Below, piece by piece: positions 36,701 through 49,500 of a stretch of 64,000 nt of DNA. The first letter of the stretch is position 1. Every line of letters begins with the position of its first letter. Made by a program: the position numbers and the translations under genes. The notes beneath the pieces are model-generated. The model searched no databases, had not been told where the DNA came from, and was given only the letters and a program-made list of their open reading frames with translations. Origin of the DNA: Hymenolepis diminuta (Eukaryota; Platyhelminthes; Cestoda; Cyclophyllidea; Hymenolepididae); assembly GCA_900708905.1 (NCBI GenBank), contig CAADRB010000020.1, positions 2,044,790 to 2,108,789 on the forward strand. Direction: 5' to 3'.

Positions 36701-39700
36701 TGGAGGTAATATACAACTTTGTACGATATTAAGCCTTAGGTGGATTCATACATTGTTTTATTTTCGAATAAATTAAGGCTTTAAAGGAAAGTAACTATCA
36801 TAGGACCTGAGAAATATCATTTTCAATGGGAATTACCGTTTAAAAACATTAATTATCGTCCATTGAAATTTGATAGGAAATAACAAACCAAATTCCAGGA
36901 AACGCGCGTTTTAAAAAATTCTGATACTCACAAACTCAAAATCTCAATTTGAATTAATAAATGAAACTAAAAGAACCAAAATTATTTGGCAGAAATCCGA
37001 AAGAAACTTAAGCTGTTTTACGAAGAATTTCACAAAACATTGCTATTTTGAAATATTTGACAGTGGAATAGTATTCACACCCGAAGTCAAGTATCAGCTG
37101 TTAAAACAGAAGAAAAGCAAAACATCGAGTGCAAAATTCTTTATAACTTGCCTCTTAATTGATGAGAAAAGCGGAAAATAAAACCAACTTTGGCACCCAT
37201 TCAGTCAGTCAATCAGATTCTATACAATCGAATTGCACGCAACTTATTGGTCGGGCCAATGACTCACCTTGAAAACGATTGCACAAGGAGGAGAATTCAT
37301 CTCTGCCATCTGGACAGTTGATAACGCCATCGCAACGAACTCTTTCGGAGACACAAATGCCCATAGAAGGCAGACGAACAGCTGACCTGCCACCTCCGTT
37401 ATAGTCTAGGACATTTCTGGCCCCAGTTGACGCAGCAGCGGTAGCAAGACTGCCGCAGTAGAAACGATCCTCTGGACATGTATACGTTTGACCTTGAGTG
37501 AAAAACAGAACGGAAATGGGTACATACATTGAACAACCAGTGCTGCTCATGTATATGTGTCTGTGTTTATTTGAAGCAGCCACGCCAAGAAGTGCCTACA
37601 GCATGCCATAAACAAGTCTGAGATGTACAGGTGGAATCGGTCTGTTTTTGTGAAGTTTAAAGCCGTGCAAGTTTCCATCCAGCTCGATTTCTCCCATATA
37701 CTAATCTTAACAAACGGCGTAGTTGGACTCAATCAGAGATAAGATCTGTTTCCAATTATCCTTACATACGCATATAATTTCCCTTTTCTACTTGCATGTC
37801 GGTAGAGTTTCCCTAGTTTTGGTATCTTATTAGGGTCTGACGGTAAATGACTCACTTTAATAATTATTACAAGCGAAGGACCGAAAGTTCCCGTATTACT
37901 TTAAATCTTTTAGAGGGAAGCTAGTATAGGAGAATCCTTAAGTTTGGAAAAGCAGCACTGACTGCCAAAAGCCCGGTTTAAAAGGAAACAAAAGTGATGA
38001 AGGGAACGAACATGGAATACAAGAAATAAACGGTATTTAGAAGGAACAACCACATCCAAGTACAATTCTGTGAACAAAATTCGTCCCTCAGACACTGAAT
38101 TGTTCCATTACTGTTTCCCTTCCTTATTGTCACATTATTGATCAACATTTATTTACCGCATTTAATTAAAGAAAATTATCATTTAATGTTGACATTGAAA
38201 GTGGAATTCGGACATACAGATTTTAATAACAAGGTTGAATTTAACGACTTCAGTTATTAAATCATGATAGATAAAGATTTCCAAAGAGCTTGAATTGGTT
38301 AGAGCTATTGGCTAGGATTCAAATATTTCCCAATTCAGTTATTATTTTGGCGCCCTAGAACAAATCAAGTGACCTGGTATAGCATTCTTCCTTAAGTACT
38401 TCAAAATGTGTAAATACATGCGAATGTGCATATTCTTATTCGAAAAATTTCAATGCTTTTTCATTTTGTGTTATTCTAATATTAACTTTCTTGCACATTA
38501 AAATTGCATTATGGATGGGTAAATGGTAAAGAAGAATGTCTTTATCCCATAGTGAAAATGATTATATCTTGTAAAACAATGCGGACTAAGATGACACTAT
38601 TTCGAATGTTAGTAATTTCCATTAGATGATATGAAATTCAAATGAGAACATCTTATAAGCAAAGGAGATCCCGCTATTAGACATGATAACGGATAGGTTA
38701 TACGACCGAATCCGTTAAAATTGTGCAGATTAAGATTCGAGCTTCCTCTGGCATCATATGATGATGGAGGTTTAGTAAAGCTTTACATTTCAGAATCGAA
38801 CACTTCTAATTTCAATTTCCTCTCCTTTCAAATAGAGAAATATCGACATTTTCCTATGCAATTCATACCTCCAGTTTTGTGAATGACAAAACTTGAGAAG
38901 TTATCCGCAAACTATGAGATTCGAAAACAAGTTACTGTTCAAGTGGTGGCGAGTGATAGATGCAAAGGCCATCGAAAATTCAAAACAGCCTGAAGTCACG
39001 GGCGTTTTAAGAGGACCTGCAGACGAGTGTTTAAGTGCAAACTTTAAATTTAAAATGAAATTTCTTGTGATTTTTCCTATGCTCCGTTTTGTTTAACGTT
39101 TGATTTCTCAGTTGCTTTCTATCGCCCAAACAATAAATTAAAATTTTCATCGAATGTTCCCTATTAAATAGGTGAGAAATTTGAGAGGCTTTATAAAACC
39201 CGGAAAATAACGTGCATAATTATCACGTACTCAATCACAATAACGAAAGAAACTTCAAAAAGAATGCAATTACTGTCGATGCTAAATATTATACATTAAC
39301 TAGTATTCATCTAATGCAGTCAACTTAGATAAGATCTCGAATACGGAAGTTATTTGGCAGGAGAAATCGTGTTTAACTAATCATGACTTAATTGAATAAT
39401 TAGACCGCAAGCGGAAACAAGCCAACGGGAAAGATGCGTTTTCGTGACTCACTCTCCCGCAAGGAGAAAGAAGCAAGAAGAAAGCTGTTACTTTCTCTCG
39501 CCCAATTTTATCGTCACATTATCCTTCATCCTTAAAAAGAGTGAAAAAGGCGACACTAACGTTACAAAGAATGAGAAAAGGAGAATGCGCCACTAGAAGA
39601 ACTTTTCGCCTTCTTGATAGCCCATCCACAATCTGAAGATCTGTAAAACTTCCTGACGTAAACTGGTAGGAATGACATCCGTGATAGGGTTGGTTGACAA

Positions 39701-42700
39701 GATGATTCAGCATACAATACTGAAACCTATTTTTAGAATAATCTGCAAAACCACAAACGGGTACGCCAATAAAGAACACAAGAACTGGAGAAAATAAATG
39801 AGAGTATCATAAAGGTAGGGGAGGGGGAGAGAGAACATGACACTGCGATAAATAAGAGTCCTGATGTAGAAATGATATTAATACTAAGTGAAAAACCCGG
39901 CCAGCTGACGCTGTGTTAGATTTATAACAGAGCCAGTGCGAGAGTATCAACGAAATAGAAACAACCAAAAATAGCCCAGGCAACCACAGCTTACTTTCTT
40001 GAAATGCTGTAACTGTAATCTTAAATCCTGGTGACACCGCAGCATTAGCCAGCAATTGCGACCGAGGAGAATTGGAAGAACTAAAATTGGAGAAAGAAGA
40101 TCAATATAAAAAATTAAATAAATCAAAATGAAATAAGTTAACAGTTATTAGGCCTAAGAACTACCCTTTAGATAAATTGATACGAACTTGAAACAAAACA
40201 AATGAGAAAAAATGGAGAAGGGAGGGAGCAGAAGAAAGGATGAAAACACAGTCTCATTTAGTCCGTTAGTGTCAAAAGAGCAGGTTTGGTTAGTGGCAGG
40301 ATAAGATACACATAAATAAAATGCTTATTTTTTGAGGATTGACACAATGGATTCTTTATCTGCCGAATTTCATATTTTCTAGGGCTATTTTAACAACAAA
40401 CGATTAGGCTGACACAATGCCTATATGTGATCTGCTGTCTTGACAAAATTGGTCATGATTTACTCTAATCCAGATATTTAATATTAGGCTATCTGAAGTG
40501 TCATGGGGAGTTTTTCGTTCTTTTTTCAGAGAGATGGTGCGTTTGTTATTGTGCATTTTTTTTCAAATTTAACTTAAAGGTTACATCGACATGAAGATGA
40601 TGAACAAGAAAAAGCGCGGACTTACTGAAAGGCGATACAGATATACGATTTCGAGGATAAGACTGGCACTTTTGGGTAGCGGGAAAGACAAAGACCCTGT
40701 TCACCGCCTGCTTCGGGCTAAAATTTACAAATAATACATACACATACATATATAAGGCCATTTACATATTTGTAATTTAAACTGACCCGATAATAATTAA
40801 TGTAATTTTTATATCAGATCTCATGGGAGATACTACTAAAACAAATGGAAAGACACGCTGTAATAGTGTTTGTAAAAGCGAAACGCAAAAACTTTGAAAT
40901 TGCACGATTTCTACAAGCCGCCAGATCTTTCGTTTGCAGTTAAAAAGGGACTGCTGAGTGAAAACAATAGAGAAAGAATTAGCCACTACAAGCAAGAGAA
41001 AACAGCATTGTTAACGCTCTGCTAACTCACTCAGAACGCTAGACTTTGTCAAAAGAGTGCATGACATGACATGATCGACGAAAATTCTAGCAAATCAATA
41101 TACGACATCTTGTCAAAGATCATCAGGTGTCTGAAGGAGCAATAAGGGATGCTTTTCATCAATACCTCAATTAATGTCAACAAAAAACAACTCAAGAGAA
41201 TCGTTTACTGCGTGCAAAATGACTCTTAAACAAATTGAAGCACCCAGACGAACAGCAGTGTCTTTGATCTTTCACCAACGAAAAAACTTCCACCAGGATC
41301 AAAAAAGTCAATCCAAGAGATGATGGGTGGGTATGTGTGGGCGAACCCAACTGACGTTCCAACTGTTATTCATGCGCACGAAGCTTCCAAAAACAGCGAT
41401 GCTTTTCAGTGTTGTTGTTGTTAGCAGTGAGGGGCACATAGTGACTCCTCCAATTTTTCCACAGGGCCTTAGTCAACGCAGATCCAGATGCCCAGGTCGA
41501 GACTCTTCAAGCCGTTGTTAAGCCGCCTTGGATAGATAGCGCAAGGGGGAAAATTGAAAAGGAATTAATAAGCATCCCCATGACACCAAATCCTCTCTCA
41601 TGGATGTAATAGCCCGAGGAACGGAGGACATGAATAAAAACCACCTAATCAAAGCTTGCAGTCAGTCGCTTTCAGACTCGAATTGATAGAAGCCGAAGGA
41701 GGATAAAGAATAAAACCCAGGGTAATATTAGGTTTATTTGTTTTGTTGCAAGAAATAATAAGTTTCAGCCACTAATAGTTTCATTTTCCGCATTTTCTAA
41801 AAGTGCGTAGGGTGACCCTGTATATCGTACTTTTACATTAGGGATAAATATAAGGATAAATTCACCTTGAGTAAATTTAAGTAAGCTCTGCTATATTAAA
41901 AATGCTATGCTAATTTCGTCTACCTCATCTTGGGCGTAAGATGAAGATAAATCGAATCGATGACCGATCGTGGACTTAAATCAACCGCCCAATAAGTTTT
42001 GAATATTGGGGGCGTAGTCTCACCCGTGAATCTGGGAATTACTTTATTTAATTTGGATATTAGGACAATGCACGATGAACTACACTCCTGATGAGTAATG
42101 AATGACTCAATACTTCCAGAAACCAAACAAAGGAAACACTTAATGCTCTAACTTCATCAACTACCTCTTTTTTAATAAATTACTGGTTTGTCTTGCTGGT
42201 CCCCTTATTCAGGTGTTTCGCCATGTTTAAAGCTCAAAACTATAGCAATTAGAAAATTCACAAGTTATTAACGTAATAACGTAAAAAATAGGATTGAATA
42301 ACAAAGAAACAACAAATGAGTCAAAGAATGACATATTTATTTCATAATCAAATGACAATGTACTGTATTACGACCGGCTTCAACAAATTAAATCACTAAC
42401 TTGTTTTTAGGAAAGGGATTGAGAAGAACACATAATAAAAGGATCAGGGCTCCATTACAGAGGCTGTTTAGTTTAACATAACAATTCTTAATGATCTTTA
42501 AATTGATCTGATAATGCACTTCCCTAATGATTCATTATCATCTTCGCACTCGAATAAGTGATTTACGCACCTCATAGTGTTCACAATTTGATATGTTCTG
42601 AACATTTTAACGCGTGTACATTTTTATGGCGATTTACTTTTCAATCACCTTTTGTAATTCATATATTCTATGACGAAGAGAATAGGAATTTCGGAATTAT

Positions 42701-45099
42701 ACCGATCAATAAAAAATCAATATTAGCATAAACGCACCTGGATACGAAACTGCTAATAAATATCTGAAATCGATCACGAATTCTTTTAACTACATAAGCA
42801 TCTAATCAATAGTTAACTTTGAAACTAATCAAGTGACTAAAGTGTTGCTCTGTAGCTTTTACAGACAGGATTTTACAAACTAAGACACATACATGAATGA
42901 AAACTCGCATTTAGAGCTATTTTTACTGAATAATCTTCAAACTAAGATTAAATCTAACTTAATAAAATCGAGAAGAAGAAATCTCAAGAAGAAAAAAATC
43001 TAAGAATGAAGCAAGGAGACAAACGGGATGTCAAAAGAAACGTTAGCTTAGATACGAACTTTTTTCACTAGTCATTTTGTTCAAATGTACTCATTACAAA
43101 AGTTAAGATTTATCAAGATGACCTATTAAAATCTACTTTAAGCTTGATTTCAAAAACATGTGCAAATCTTGGAAAATTTTGTATAAAGGTTTTGATTTTA
43201 GAAATAACATGAGTAATTGAAAAAATCAAACTAGCCCTTATTTTTATTATTAATTAATTGGCTCTTAAGTTCTCACCGAACTTACACATCTAAATTCAGA
43301 GAAAACTGTAGTGAGGTAACCAGTAAGAAATTATTGGAGAACTTCACAGACTTCTACCATGTATCATTCTGTTGTCTTGGTTATTAAAAAAAACAAATCT
43401 CTATAAGTCTGAAGATAAGAGTGGTATCACAACCCAATCTTTTAAAATAGGTTAAGCCGGGTATAGTAAATTTGAACTCGATGAATTCGATAATGCATAT
43501 CTTCGCTTTTAAAAATGGAAAACTGCGATGTTTGCCTAGATGTCCTGAAAGCTGAACGCTGTAAAAAACCAAGGAATGCAGTTTAAGAGAGCAAAAGATT
43601 CCTAGCCGCAACTGGACCTATGTAGAAACCGTTATAACTACCTTCGAAAATTATTATACTTAAAGCTATGCATTCCATGTTTAAATCGTACACTTGATAC
43701 AACTCCAAAATGTTTCTCTGTCTGTAATCTCCCAAAATTTAAAACTTCTAAATGTTAAATCGTATCGTCAAATGCTTACTTTTGAATGAATAAAAAAAGT
43801 TGAATGGATTGATGTTTTAAATCTAAACAGATTGAAAGTAAATAATTTCATCAAAGAATAATTGATTTAAAGTTTCTTTTTCCTGTAAATATTCACTCGA
43901 ACAGCTTACAATCGCATACATCCAAATTAAGTCTGTAAATTCAAAATCTCTACGCGTTACATTGAATTGCTGTCAGCCTAGTTTTAAAAGATCAGAAAAA
44001 AGGTAAACGAACTAATTGAAAGGTGACATAAGGAAGCAAAAAAGGGAATGGATAGATGCTAAACATTTAAAAAATTGACTTAAACAAATTCAAAAAGTAT
44101 TTAATTTAAAAGTGCCTCATTTTTGTTACAAGTGTTTCTCTTGCAAAATTCACTAACAAACAGTTTATAATTGGATATACCCAAATCTAGACCAGAAAAT
44201 ACTGCAGGATTATGAAACACTTTTTAATTCAACATCCTGAGATAGAAATGTAAAACTTATGTAAGATTCTTTATTTTCCACCTTTTGATTCCGGGAGAGA
44301 GAGAAGGAAAAATTATATCCAGTAAACTCTGTTTACCTTATCAAAAAATTTTCATACAGATTTATTGTTAACTTTCCACTCATATATAGTACCATTATTA
44401 TGAAGTGATGTATACATAAACAGGCATAATCTAAATTGCATTCTCAAACGATCTAAAACTTATTAGACTGATTAAAGTAGAAGTTCTAACCTGGAATGAA
44501 GAAGAGTGTCCGAGAGCATTTCTTATGAGTCACTAGCATTCTAGCACCTCTTCCATCATCAGATACGTACTTATGAACATTTACTATCGTGATCTCTGAA
44601 TTAACATATCAATATGCTGTTTGAAGTCAAAACCTCTCGAACACATTACTCCATTCCTAGACTCGCATTAGTTAAATGTAGTAAAGGCAATAAAATTAGA
44701 TTTTTAATAGCATAAAAAAAACAAATACGCAATTATTAATTCATGAACATACCATTGCCTTAGATCGGGCTGTATTTGAGTCGAAAACATATAAGAAATC
44801 GTCTTTACAAGTTTGGTCACTGGAGGGAATAAAAAAGGATTCGATTGAGAGCATAATCCGTCCATTTTCTACCGGTGCATGAATAACAACTTCACATGCA
44901 AAGGCTAATGGATATTGAGCATAGTGATTATGTCCCAAAACGGTCGCCGAAGAAACATTGGACCCAGAGTCTGATTCAAAATCATGAGAGTATATGACCG
45001 CACTGCTATCGAGATCATCAATCCGGAGAGTCTTAGTTTGGGGCTCTTCTAATGCTACTAGGGCAGTTGGCATAGAAATGCAGTCCTTTGATAAAATAT
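24748..45099 (-). CDS. Neto-like receptor: CUB-CUB-LDLa-TM-long cytoplasmic tail (5' end unresolved)
   Basis: Resembles Neto proteins, auxiliary subunits of ionotropic glutamate receptors. Exons: 45099-44753 (first half of CUB1, with YPLAFACEVVIHAP and CKDDFLYVFDS), about 44595-44491 (CUB1 end, VSDDGRGARMLVTHKKC), 40080-39995 and 39719-39566 (CUB2, with NCWLML and FTDLQIVDG), 37492-37268 (LDLa: six Cys, ending RCDGVINCPDGRDEF, with a Gly/Ala-rich insert between Cys2 and Cys3), 31895-31314 (TM, VSIVIAVTLFVVLCLGCVVC, then a basic stop and Pro/Gln-rich tail), 25382-24748 (tail with Gly/Ser/Arg stretches and a His5-Arg4 run, ending FPVEL). Phases agree from 44491 on. The CUB1 middle between 44753 and 44595 is unresolved; an extra small exon or the tandem acceptor cagag would repair it. 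The C-terminal V-E-L fits a class II PDZ ligand. The signal-peptide exon is not assigned; 52969-53062 is a candidate. Confidence 0.8.
25555..25735 (-). repeat. tRNA-like SINE candidate, copy 2
   Basis: Read on the minus strand: gtgtggcgattaacatgctagcc resembles box A and gtcatgtgttcgacgtcc contains a good box B (GTTCGACGTCC). Further on, gtggcacatacac and aaccacattggttag match the candidate at 51.7 kb (aaccacagtggttaag). Confidence 0.4.
26655..26900 (+). repeat. Dispersed repeat family A, copy 3
   Basis: Core almost identical to the 19.5 kb copy (ttgtacgacagttactgatg, ggggtagttcggattccaaa). It retains a middle block (gtatacgatgtccaatgcttattgacc) also present in the copies at 2.9 and 60.8 kb. 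Confidence 0.8.
27500..27830 (+). repeat. Dispersed repeat family C, copy 2
   Basis: See 6445-6775: shared tttgctagaccaaa, ctttggtccttgatcc, atttccatctttcat, tatagacttta and atttacttgacttatcc in the same order. Lies in the last intron of the Neto-like gene. Confidence 0.6.
28930..29405 (+). mobile_element. Gypsy-type LTR relic (family B copy 2)
   Basis: Shared blocks: atgactcaatccctatctg, tctataactgtgccgtttca, catgcgcgtccttgcccagg, cacatacaccc, a pyrimidine-rich run, and attggtgacctcg at the 3' side (about 29375). Internal region absent, so a solo or truncated LTR. Confidence 0.5.
30060..30400 (+). repeat. Dispersed repeat family E, copy 2
   Basis: Contains aaatatcgcggacataaactcac and tagatgacttaactttacccacttc, matching the copies at 18.3 and 42.0 kb. 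Boundaries uncertain. Confidence 0.4.
31896..37267 (-). other. Neto-like intron between LDLa and TM exons
   Basis: About 5.4 kb of mostly AT-rich sequence. A cluster of plus-strand open frames lies at 33750-34680 and another at 34826-35035. Around 33850-33900 a block (actcatatagacacacc..cacatacac) faintly resembles the LTR family. No gene is supported. Confidence 0.5.
33976..34680 (+). other. Two plus-strand open frames of unknown identity
   Basis: A 120-codon ATG-initiated frame (33976-34338; Ser/Lys-rich start, then KLFYPKALCVIRYQGVPENL) is followed, across one in-frame stop, by a second frame to 34680. No domain recognised and no clear splice sites join them. It could be an intronless gene fragment or element relic inside the Neto-like intron, or chance. 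Confidence 0.25.
37493..39565 (-). other. Neto-like intron between CUB2 and LDLa exons
   Basis: About 2.1 kb, AT-rich; nothing recognised apart from open frames of chance length (38893-39096, 37547-37732). Confidence 0.55.
41030..41825 (+). pseudogene. Mariner-family transposase pseudogene
   Basis: Plus-strand fragments in three frames line up in order with mariner transposases: a KRVHDMIDEN..KSIYDI part (41055-41120), FTNEKT where the family has the first catalytic Asp (Asp to Asn, about 41270), a PTDVPTVIHAHE-like part, VVVVSSEGHIVTPPIFPQGL (about 41408-41467), VETLQAVVKP (about 41495), EKELISIPMTPN (about 41560) and the C-terminal NKNHLIKACSQ (about 41635-41665). Stops, frameshifts and a deletion removing the second catalytic Asp region make it dead. 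agggtgaccctgta at 41809-41822 followed by TA looks like the 3' terminal inverted repeat; the 5' one was not found. Confidence 0.8.
41960..42230 (+). repeat. Dispersed repeat family E, copy 3
   Basis: Contains gttttgaatattgggggcgtagtctcac, aactacctctttt and ggtccccttattcaggtgttt, in the order seen at 18.3 kb. Confidence 0.45.
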
Positions 45100-46496
45100 C
45101 TATAATAAAATTAGGTGCATAGCTACAGTATCAATGAAAATTGAATAAAGATTTGTTTTATTTAAAAAGAAAATAAATGTCTAAATATATGTCACAGAAA
45201 TAAACAATATATAAACCTGGTGGGAATTAAAATGAATTATAAAACAAAAAGCAATTTTATTTTGCGTAAGAAAAATAGCTCACATTTCTTAGGACCGAAT
45301 GAGTTGATGGCACACCGAACGCAGATCGGCAGTGCAAGGAATAAAATATATACAGGAAAATATAAATGCATCCCTTCATATTCTTATACCCACAACGATC
45401 AAGTCATGTTCCAAGTCAATTTTAAATGTGAGCGATTTATGCTAGAATGGCCTAGCCAATTGAGCCAATCTTAACGCTTGTTCGCCATTAACAGACCCTA
45501 TTGATTTATGTTAAGCCACCATTAGTATCTTCAAAAATAAACTAGAGGTTTAAATTGCCAAGGTCCTGTCGATTTATTTAATATTTGCATTTAATTATAC
45601 GATAATATCTACGATCTAATAAGTGTTATTTCACATGATGTTTTCTGACTTTTTAGTCTTGATTTATCTCGGCCATTTTTTATTTCTCCTGATTCACCTG
45701 ATTCAAATTCCTCTTTTTGAAGTATATCTATTTCTATGACAAGTTTTACTGAAACCATCCCACCACTTTCAAAGGGCGACTCCATTCTAGTTTTTGAATT
45801 TCATATCCAATCAATTCAAGAATCCCTTTTCATCCAACCAACTCAATGAACAATAGCCTGACAAATCTAATTACCTACGTTCTTGGCAGGTTTTATAAAA
45901 CTGTGTATCGAATTTGTTTATTTGTAAATAATTTCCTTATTTTAAACTCTCTCATTAATAGCCGGTATCTCCCAGAAATTTGGAATATTTGTTCGCTGCT
46001 GGAATTTGTTCACTCTCGATTCCTCAAACTTAGTTCATTATTAGAGCTCAATCAAAAAACATTATGTTCATTGGATTATAAAATCCGATATTCTCTCTAC
46101 CTCTTTTTCTAATTATATTCAGAAATGCTAAAAGAAAAGGGGTTTGGCTTAAATAATTTAGAATTATGATATTTGCCTGTACATTTATCTGGGCACAATG
46201 ATAATATTCACCGGCACTTTATTTAATTTCCAATAAGTTTTTTTAAAATTTCAAAGGGCACATTTACATATATCTTCATAAACATTAGTACCAAATTGTA
46301 AGAAGGTTCCCTTTTCACTATATGGAGACATTACTAAATCATCAAAGTGTAAATTGAATCAGAATGTGGACATTATTAACTGCGAATGATGTATATGAAA
46401 TAATAGAGATGTCATATTTATGAATCTATGCGTAAGGCAAATACTGGTTGTTTATGATATTAATTACTTTAAATTTTAAATGGAAAGCAATAACAA
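45100..46496 (-). other. Gap between LRR gene and first assigned Neto-like exon
   Basis: No exon with a signal peptide was found here, although the Neto-like 5' end would be expected in this direction. Open frames at 45220-45474 and 45846-46112 are plus-strand and have no recognised similarity. Confidence 0.5.
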
Positions 46497-46502
46497 TTTA
46501 TT
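46497..46502 (-). terminator. Poly(A) signal of the LRR gene
   Basis: AATAAA on the minus strand, 59 bases after the stop codon at 46563-46561. Confidence 0.6.
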
Positions 46503-46560
46503 GCTTCTACAGTATAAGATAGTGCAGCCATTATAAATGCAAGCTTTTTCATTTGGAATC

Positions 46561-49500
46561 CTAAAATATTGCTAGTGATCGTTCTTCATTAGGCTGTCCA
46601 CACCAAGAAGGAATCGGATATCGGTAGCCTTTCTGCTCTTTCTTCGGAACTTGCAGAGCCACTTGAATCTTCCCGTCCACTTTATACGGCTTCAAATCTA
46701 TTGAGTCCTCCCTTAGTCTTTCAGTAAGAATCAAATTTGCCCATATCTAGAAATAATTATTTATTACGAATACAAATTACCTCTGCAGCCTTGTCAGTGA
46801 TGTTATTACCCCAGAGGTAGATAAAACGAATGCTATCATTTGTATATAATGATTCCCCCAATGCACATAGACCTCTTTCACCAATTTTATTGAAACTTAA
46901 ATTAAGTCTGCAAAATTGAAAATAATTAGGGAATCAAATTTGTTTGATTTACACTATGAGACGTTGATTAGCTTGTTCTAACGCCTTCGCAATTGCTACG
47001 GCTCCTTGACATTTGATTTGATTATAGGCGAGGTCGAGAATTGTTAAGGAACAACGATTACTGAGCGCTCTGGCAATGGCTGCTCCTCCATCAGTTGATA
47101 TCCCATTGCTGGAAATTCAATTTGTAACATTTTACCTTAAAATTTATTCAGTTACTCTGGTTAAGTTTTTGATAAATAGAAGCACCATATATTATCCACG
47201 TATGAGCGGAATTCATAAAAATTTCTGGAAGTAAAATTCTTATATGGGTATTGACCTTCCGAATACTGCCTTATTACTGGAAAACCAGCTAATTAATCAT
47301 TTTCCCTACGCCCAAGATATAAAGGTGTCCTTTTTTAATAAATGGACAAAGAGAAACCATCTTTTGAGATGTAGATCTTTTCCTTTCTTGATTCTGAACC
47401 TGAGCTAGGCAGTCATAATTAACGCTTCAGTGAACACGCTTGAATATATTGTTGGTAACATATTGTCATATCAGTGATGACATAGTTTTAAATTAAGTCT
47501 AATTCCTAAGTTTTTAAAGTCATTGGGATAAAGTTTTTGATTTTAGCTTTAGAATAAATTAATAATGTAGTGATTTTTTAATATTTAAAATCTATATCTA
47601 TAAATCAAAATTTATGGGCTCAAATTTTTTATACAATTAGTTAATGATCGGTTATTTATGTGGACGGATCACTTACACAGAAAGCGTAGATTTGTTAGAC
47701 AGTATTTTATAGCAAAGGCAAGGGTACGAAAGAGGTAAAGTTGGATCAATGGATATCAAACGATACAAGAATGACAGGATGCAACCGTCTTGCCTCAATG
47801 GTGACTTTCGTCTCCAGTGACATGTGGTTGTGGCTGAGTTTATCTCAAATCCTATCTTCTCAGCAGTTCACTGTACGTGAGCTGACTGCTAGCTTAACCT
47901 ACTTTTAATCCCTTGATGACAACATGCTGTGTGGCTTAAATGCGAAAGCTTTGCAATTAAAGGAACTCTAGGCATGGATTGGATTTGAAGGTAAACTAAA
48001 GCATAATTTTAATTCATAAATTTGTTATTCCGTTATATATCAAATTAATAGCAGAATAATCCATGATATGATAAGTGGAAAGGGAGAGATAAATTTAAAA
48101 AGAAATATTTATCAACTGTAAAAATCTACATTGGGTATATGCAAAAAAGCGGTACAAAGACATTGGCAACAAGTTTACATGTGTCCTATAGAATTTAAAA
48201 TGGTGAGCTACTGGCGTAGACGAAATAACCTATGAATATAAAGAATATAATATATGTGCCTTGTATTTATGGTATTTTTAGATGAAATGAAAAGTAGTTA
48301 ATCGAATATTATATGTTTCATTAAATTCTAGAAGAACATTTCATTTAATTTGGCAAATATCTAATGAAAGTATAAATAATTAGATGACTTACGCACTGAG
48401 ATCTAAGACCTGGAGAATTTTATTCCTGTCCAGGGCATCAGCTATTCGATTCGTACCAAAGTCGTGTATGAAGCATTTACTCATGTGAAGCTCCCTCATT
48501 TCCGTATTTACCTTAAAAAAGGACGATTCCAATTAAAAATTCCTAGTAAGCATGACTTCATGCAAGGTATCTAACTAAACAAAATATTTTAAAGGAAAAT
48601 TCTGTATTTTTCTACAATTCAGTAATTCAAGAATAGTAGACAATCCGATGTGGACATTGGCTTTGATTTTTAAAATGATAGAAAGTATGAAAAATCGAAA
48701 GGACGATAATTTAGTTTTCTCTTGTAAATATAGACCCTTAGGAAAATAAGTTCAGAAGAAAATCGTACCTAACTCATCTGTTAGATAAATATGGTAAAGA
48801 GCAGAATGCTGACCTTTATATAAATTCCTCCAATGATTGACAGTAATCAATTTTTAAAAATACTTATGTTAGTACCAGTTAAGTAGTTTAAAAGAAAGAA
48901 GATGAAGAATGTACATTTAATGAGGTAAAACTAAAAATGGATTTTGAAATAAATTTCCTTGTGTTTAACATGATTGTCTATTTCTAGAGTATCTGATTTG
49001 ACTTGTTGCCGATGGCCGGAATGGCTATCAATCAGCAGGATATTATCGCCATGCCTATCAACAACTACGAAGAGTCAAGACACCTTTAGATAATAACAAC
49101 TTTTCAATCTCTTAATCACCACACATTTACTTCTAAATGCTCAGTGGAATTTCACTCTGTTTTTTAAAATGTTTATTTACTAACTTTATACTCATAAATA
49201 CCAATATGTAATCTCACACCATGTCCGACACATCTCAGCTTTTCTTTTTGGTACCTATTGGCCGGGTCTTCCATTCCATCCTTCTCAATCTGCAAATCTT
49301 CCTACCAGCTTCGCTACAAATTCTTTTCTTCTTACTTTTTGTAACTTTAAATTTAATATGACCTCGGTTTTGTGGTACCGCAACTGACTGATTCCTTATA
49401 ATAATTGTTTTATAATAAAAAGACTTTTGGCATAAGAAAAATTTTCAATTTATTCACTGAGACAGATCATTTTAATGGGCGTTGTTTTGGCTATTCGTAA

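Larger units (their letters stand above)
40081..44490 (-). other. Neto-like intron between CUB1 and CUB2 (mariner- and repeat-bearing)
   Basis: About 4.4 kb. It holds a mariner transposase corpse (41030-41825) and a family E copy (41960-42230). The part from 42.3 to 44.4 kb is AT-rich with no recognised feature. Confidence 0.6.

Noticed and set aside
39519..39779. Reading the CUB2 exons in the alternative frame (GFKITVTAFQE then ILYAESSC)
   Set aside because: It looks plausible locally but its phases do not match the exons on either side; the chosen frame gives consistent phases through to the LDLa exon.
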